This document shows positions 7,683-10,765 of a stretch of DNA of 10,765 nt, piece by piece. The notes below the pieces were generated by a model. That model did not search any database. It was not told where the DNA came from and was given only the letters and a program-made list of their open reading frames with translations. Position 1 is the stretch's first letter; each line of letters begins with the position of its first letter. This stretch comes from Pavlovales sp. CCMP2436 (Eukaryota; Haptophyta; Pavlovophyceae; Pavlovales): NCBI GenBank assembly GCA_026770615.1, contig MU631554.1, positions 147,790 to 158,554 of the forward strand, read 5' to 3'. Made by a program: the position numbers and the translations under genes.

Positions 7683-7795
7683 AGCGGTGTGGACGGTATC
7701 CGTGTGATCTGCAAAGGTCCCTTGATCCGAGTGTTTCTCAACGCTTGGGTCCGGTGGAGACCTGTCAGGTGACGGACGTTAATCTAGATATTTAC
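7683..7795 (+). repeat. Direct repeat copy 1
   Basis: About 113 bp recur at 10179-10293 in the same orientation. The stretch GCAAAGGTCCCTTGATCCGA is identical, and differences elsewhere are a few substitutions and single-base indels. It lies just left of the RNase H remnant. It could be part of a retroelement 3' end or another short repeat; no coding capacity is evident. Confidence 0.8.
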
Positions 7796-7902
7796 ACACA
7801 GAAGCGTACTTACCTACCAGTTTTGAAACTCAAGAATAAGCAATGTAGCAATATCCTGAGAACGATTCGCCCACACTCACCACAACCATATGCGGCGGCC
7901 CG

Positions 7903-8570
7903 ATGGCATACAAGTTCGTGACACGCCACACATCGCTTATCCACGCGCTCAGACATCAATCACCGACGACAGCACAACCACGATTATGTACTTCACACGT
8001 CGGGGTCGACGGCTCATTTATCGACCCAGGACGGAATGGGCCGGCACGAGCTGCAGTGCAGCGTGCTTCTACGTACTAGCACCAGACCAATCCAGACAAG
8101 CGACAGAGGTTCCAAAGGCACATATACAGTACTCACGTGCACATTTCCCGGAGATCAGACGGTTGCCAACGCAGGGTGCAATAATGCCGTCACACAAGCC
8201 CCACAGGCCCTAAACCACGAATAACACCAACTCGACATAGGATGAGATCACGACATAGGTGTAAGACGCCTGGCCTGGCACAGAAGACAACACCTCGTCC
8301 CCAACCCCCCGACACACAGACTACGGGAGCCCACGGGCTACGACGCAAACCCAAAATTTTAACCGACTACTCTCCCTCAAACAGCGAGACGGGGCAATGG
8401 GGCGCCTCAGAGACAAATCCTATACCAAGGCACACACCAAATCTGATGACGAAGTGGCCCGGATCCTTGCGTCACAGGGAGCGATACGAATCGACGCCGC
8501 CTCAGGAGCCAGGGTGGTGACAGCAGAGGCGCTGAAAGAAGTAACACTTCTCTTTATCACCGCCCAATGA
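7903..8570 (+). pseudogene. RNase H domain remnant of a non-LTR-type retrotransposon, three frames
   Basis: Three pieces in successive frames line up in the order of an RNase HI domain. First, VDGSFIDPGRNGPARA (frame of 7903-8079, DGS at 8008) matches the first strand with its catalytic Asp. Second, FPGDQTVANAGCNNAVTQ (from about 8144) matches the GxQTxxNxAEL segment, with the usual Glu replaced by Gly/Cys. Third, RDKSYTKAHTKSDDEVARIL (from 8412) matches the KAHTGxxGNExAD segment near the C-terminus; this frame runs to TGA at 8568. At least two frameshifts and stops at 8077 and 8222 lie between them, and the third Asp segment was not found, so the domain is dead. The pieces are typical of RNase H at the C-terminus of retrotransposon polyproteins. 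Confidence 0.6.
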
Positions 8571-8617
8571 GAAGAAAGACCAAACGCCCCCCCCACCGAT
8601 AGCCGGCTCTTTACCGC

Positions 8618-8649
8618 GCTCGTTTGGGGGCCGCCTCCGCCAAACGAGC
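8618..8649. repeat. Hairpin at the edge of the right arm
   Basis: GCTCGTTTGG at 8618-8627 pairs perfectly with CCAAACGAGC at 8640-8649 across a 12-base loop. The distal half of the stem lies inside the right inverted-repeat arm and the proximal half just outside it. The left arm lacks the outer half. Confidence 0.7.
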
Positions 8650-9394
8650 ACGTTGTGGAGAACTTGGGCACGTCGTCCACCCCCTCCATCACCGAATCCT
8701 TGTCCTAAACGCAAATGCTGGCGAAGGAGTCGAGCGCCGTCGCGGTGGCCGTCCCCTCGCGCGGCATAATGTGCAGTGCGGGTTGATCTGAAGCACTGGA
8801 GGATGCTTTCGGTGCAGCGGCCACGAGCTCGAGCGCGGGGCGCGGGGCGTCAGACGCCGCCAGCCGCGCCGACAAGCCGGCGCAGCGCTTGTCGGTCCGA
8901 GCCGCCACGCGCCTCCCAGCCCCCGGCCGCATCGTGCCGTCAGCACTGTGCTTCTTCCTCCAATTGCTGAGCCTCTTCCCCGAGATACCCGCCGATGGCG
9001 ATGAGCGTGCGCCCGCGCCCTTGCAGCCGTCGGGGACCGCCGCCTTTGCAAGCAGCTGGCGATCTCGTGGGGCATCGCGATCGCGACCGGTCGGTGGCGT
9101 CGCGGCGCCCTGTGGGGCTCCCACCTCGCCGCTGAGAGTGAAGGTGAAGGATACCAGGGGAGCACCCCGGTGATCGTAGAACTGCGCCGTGAGCACCTCA
9201 CCCGGGGCGCCCCTGTCACGCATCCCGTCCCTCAACTGCTCGGCCTGCTCGCAGGCCTCGGTGACGTGCCGAGCGCGGACGGCGGCCAGACGCCCAATCG
9301 CGCAGTCGGCCACGGCCTCGCCGGGCTAGCTCGCCGTATCAGCGAGCCTCGAGCGCGGTGCGGCCTGCTCGGCCGCCACCGCGCCGTGTGGGCT
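8638..9394 (-). repeat. Long inverted repeat, right arm
   Basis: This is the reverse-complement partner of 6700-7451. It is a few bases longer because of small indels, including the extra codon near the FTL...GEV segment. TTAATTAA follows at 9400-9407, just outside the arm. Confidence 0.88.
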
Positions 9395-9400
9395 CGCCAT
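8705..9400 (-). pseudogene. Degenerate coding region in right arm, one internal stop, unknown family
   Basis: On the minus strand an ATG at 9400-9398 opens 232 codons ending at TAG 8707-8705, with a single internal TAG at 9328-9326 (codon 25), where the left arm has TGC (Cys). The product contains VRARHVTEACEQAEQLRDG, VLTAQFYDHRGAPLVSFTF and later a basic Lys/Arg-rich stretch. Apart from the stop this copy is intact over its length, unlike the left arm. The plus strand also has open frames here, but they are split in this arm, so the minus strand is preferred. The family is not recognised; a retroelement ORF or host multigene family are both possible. Confidence 0.45.
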
Positions 9401-9404
9401 TAAT

Positions 9405-10178
9405 TAAGCGATTAGATGCTCGCCTCGCTGCACGATACCAGAACAAGCCCACCACGCAAATGCACACAGAGCCGAGCCAAGCTCGCCAAACCACAGCGGC
9501 GGACTCCAGCCACCCCTAAACCGGCCTTTCCACAGAGGCCAACCCCAACCGCACCGCAGGCGCCACAGGCAGCAACCGCCCACATCACAGCAGACACGGA
9601 GATGCGAATGCCTCACTTGCGCATAGTGCGCTCATACAAACGCTCACTGGAAGCCAGCCAGTCCTGCACACCACCTATGGAACTGGGCCTGACACAACAG
9701 CCGCCCGTGGAACGGAGGCGGTCACACATGCTGCGGCCCCCAACCAACAGACAATAGCAGAACGACCGCCATCAGAGCCCCACCCCACCGTGCTCTGCGC
9801 TCATCCACGCGGCCCAAAGCAGCGACACAGACCCGCACACCCCAGCAGTCAACAGAGGCGCGCCAAATGCGCAAGAAGAGAGAGGAACAATGCATCGAAA
9901 ACACCCCCCAACATATTAAGCCCGAAACCCACTTCTCTGAGAGGGTGGGGTAGACCGAGACCACATTCTTGAGCCCACCACCGTGTGATTCCTGCCCATC
10001 GTGGACAAGGATCACACAGTGGGATACAGGCTATCGAAGGTTATCTGTCTATTTTTTGTGCTACAAGTGCGGCATGTGCGCAGGCGAGCTGCATTTTGAG
10101 ACGAGCGAGATGCAGCAGCGGTCGGTCAGCGCGTCAGTCAGAGAATCGTCGACTGACTGTCGTGTGCCTGATCAGCCT
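9405..10178. other. Region with one Pro/Thr-rich frame; origin uncertain
   Basis: An ATG at 9416 opens 113 codons (to about 9757) rich in Pro, Thr, Ala and Arg with no recognised domain. Other frames in 9420-9950 read similarly Thr/Ser/His-rich. The composition (many CA dinucleotides) resembles the RNase H remnant region and the Pro/Lys-rich linker before the OTU fragment, so this may be a decayed linker-like region of a similar element. No reverse transcriptase or endonuclease motif was found. Confidence 0.3.
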
Positions 10179-10293
10179 TAGCGCTGGGGACGGTATCCGT
10201 GTGCTCTGCAAAGGTCCCTTGATCCGAGTGATTTCTCAACACTTGGGTCCGGTGAGACCTGTCAGGGGACGGACGTATTTCTAGGTATTTACC
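10179..10293 (+). repeat. Direct repeat copy 2
   Basis: This copy matches 7683-7795 in the same orientation. Relative to copy 1 it has an extra A in GAGTGATTTCTC, lacks a G in CCGGTGAGACC, and has a few substitutions. Similarity fades on both sides, so this is a discrete repeat and not part of a large duplication. Confidence 0.8.
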
Positions 10294-10720
10294 CACCTTA
10301 GCATGTTGTCGACTCCAGAGGCACACGAGAGCCCACACGAATTTCAAGTGACGAAGTGGACTCCGACCGTCGTGAAGGGCTCTATTCGACCGCAGCTATC
10401 GACACTTAGCGCGCAGGGGCGAATAACAATATCTACTTCTTTGTCACACCTATGGCCTTTCCCCCCCCTCAGTGCGGAATCGCGCCAATAATTCGGAATT
10501 CGACCTGTCATCTACCCCCCCTGGCCGTCGGGTTGGTGAAATGGTTTACCCGCTATGTATGCGGGCCTTCCCGACGTCCCCGCGAGCTGAAAAGTTAGAG
10601 CCCAGTCGCCAACCCCTCGAGGTGCATTTGGGTAGCTTAATGTTGCCCACTAATAATAAAAATAAGTGCAAATTAATTAATTAATTCTATACATACAAAA
10701 AATGGTGATTTTATAAAAAA
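10294..10720. other. No gene recognised; AT-rich toward the end
   Basis: Mixed-composition sequence with short uninformative frames. It ends in an AATT tetranucleotide tract at 10671-10686 and an A run near 10717-10722. Confidence 0.4.
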
Positions 10721-10765
10721 ACGTTTGAGCACCCGGCCGTCTACGACGCGGGACTCGGATCCCAG
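10721..10765 (+). other. Possible start of an exon leaving the window
   Basis: Composition turns sharply from AT-rich to GC-rich, and one frame is open to the window end, reading TFEHPAVYDAGLGSQ. The pattern matches the AT-rich spacer to GC-rich exon switches seen elsewhere, but the piece is too short to judge. Confidence 0.15.

Noticed and set aside
10480..10640. Possible tRNA gene (TTCGA-containing stretch with GC-rich stems)
   Set aside because: No cloverleaf with a proper acceptor stem, anticodon arm and T arm could be drawn by eye.

Overview
This window looks like nuclear DNA from a microbial eukaryote, most likely a GC-rich alga; a haptophyte or similar protist is a guess. The evidence is a long, very GC-rich reading frame interrupted by GT...AG introns, abrupt switches between GC-rich coding-like blocks and AT-rich spacers, simple-sequence tracts, and debris of retroelements that encode OTU and RNase H domains. 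There are no bacterial operon features, and no tRNA, rRNA or CRISPR was found by reading.

Bases 1-1000 are AT-rich filler. They hold a long tract built on TATACATG, which for 112 bases is a perfect purine-pyrimidine alternation. Three diverged copies of a GC-rich motif of about 35 bp sit in this filler, and the differences between them look like those of a coding sequence. Bases 1000-1766 contain nothing that can be supported as a gene. Bases 1767-4268 hold the only well-supported gene: three exons, two introns and about 700 codons, with the 5' end unresolved. Its layout (CDAGT, a cysteine-rich block, TGDL followed by LHAMMGLG, CPGC, then an acidic FLEFDHYLLG segment) suggests a relative of eukaryotic transposon-derived proteins with an RNase H-like fold, but this is inference. 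Its first intron contains a diverged tandem copy of itself plus the exon edge.

Bases 4269-5690 are intergenic, with a GC-rich 3' flank, small palindromes and AT-rich stretches. Bases 5690-6015 are a GC-rich minisatellite with 12-bp and 160-bp periodicities.

From about 6120 to 10300 the window is a patchwork of broken mobile-element pieces. It starts with an OTU-like cysteine protease N-terminus (6121-6562, frame broken). Next is a ~750-bp repeat (6700-7451) whose inverted partner lies at 8638-9394; both carry the same degenerate coding region with different lesions. Between the arms is an RNase H domain remnant of non-LTR retrotransposon type, split over three frames (7903-8570). A 113-bp direct repeat occurs at 7683-7795 and 10179-10293. 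OTU and RNase H domains together occur in some algal non-LTR retrotransposons such as the Dualen/RandI group, so these may be two ends of one decayed element. No reverse transcriptase was recognised between them.

Bases 10300-10765 show no identifiable gene; the last 45 bases could be the start of an exon that runs out of the window. Nothing here amounts to a clearly new biological system. The most informative points are the intron duplication, the coding-like motif copies at the left end, the inverted pair of degenerate genes, and the uncharacterised three-exon gene.
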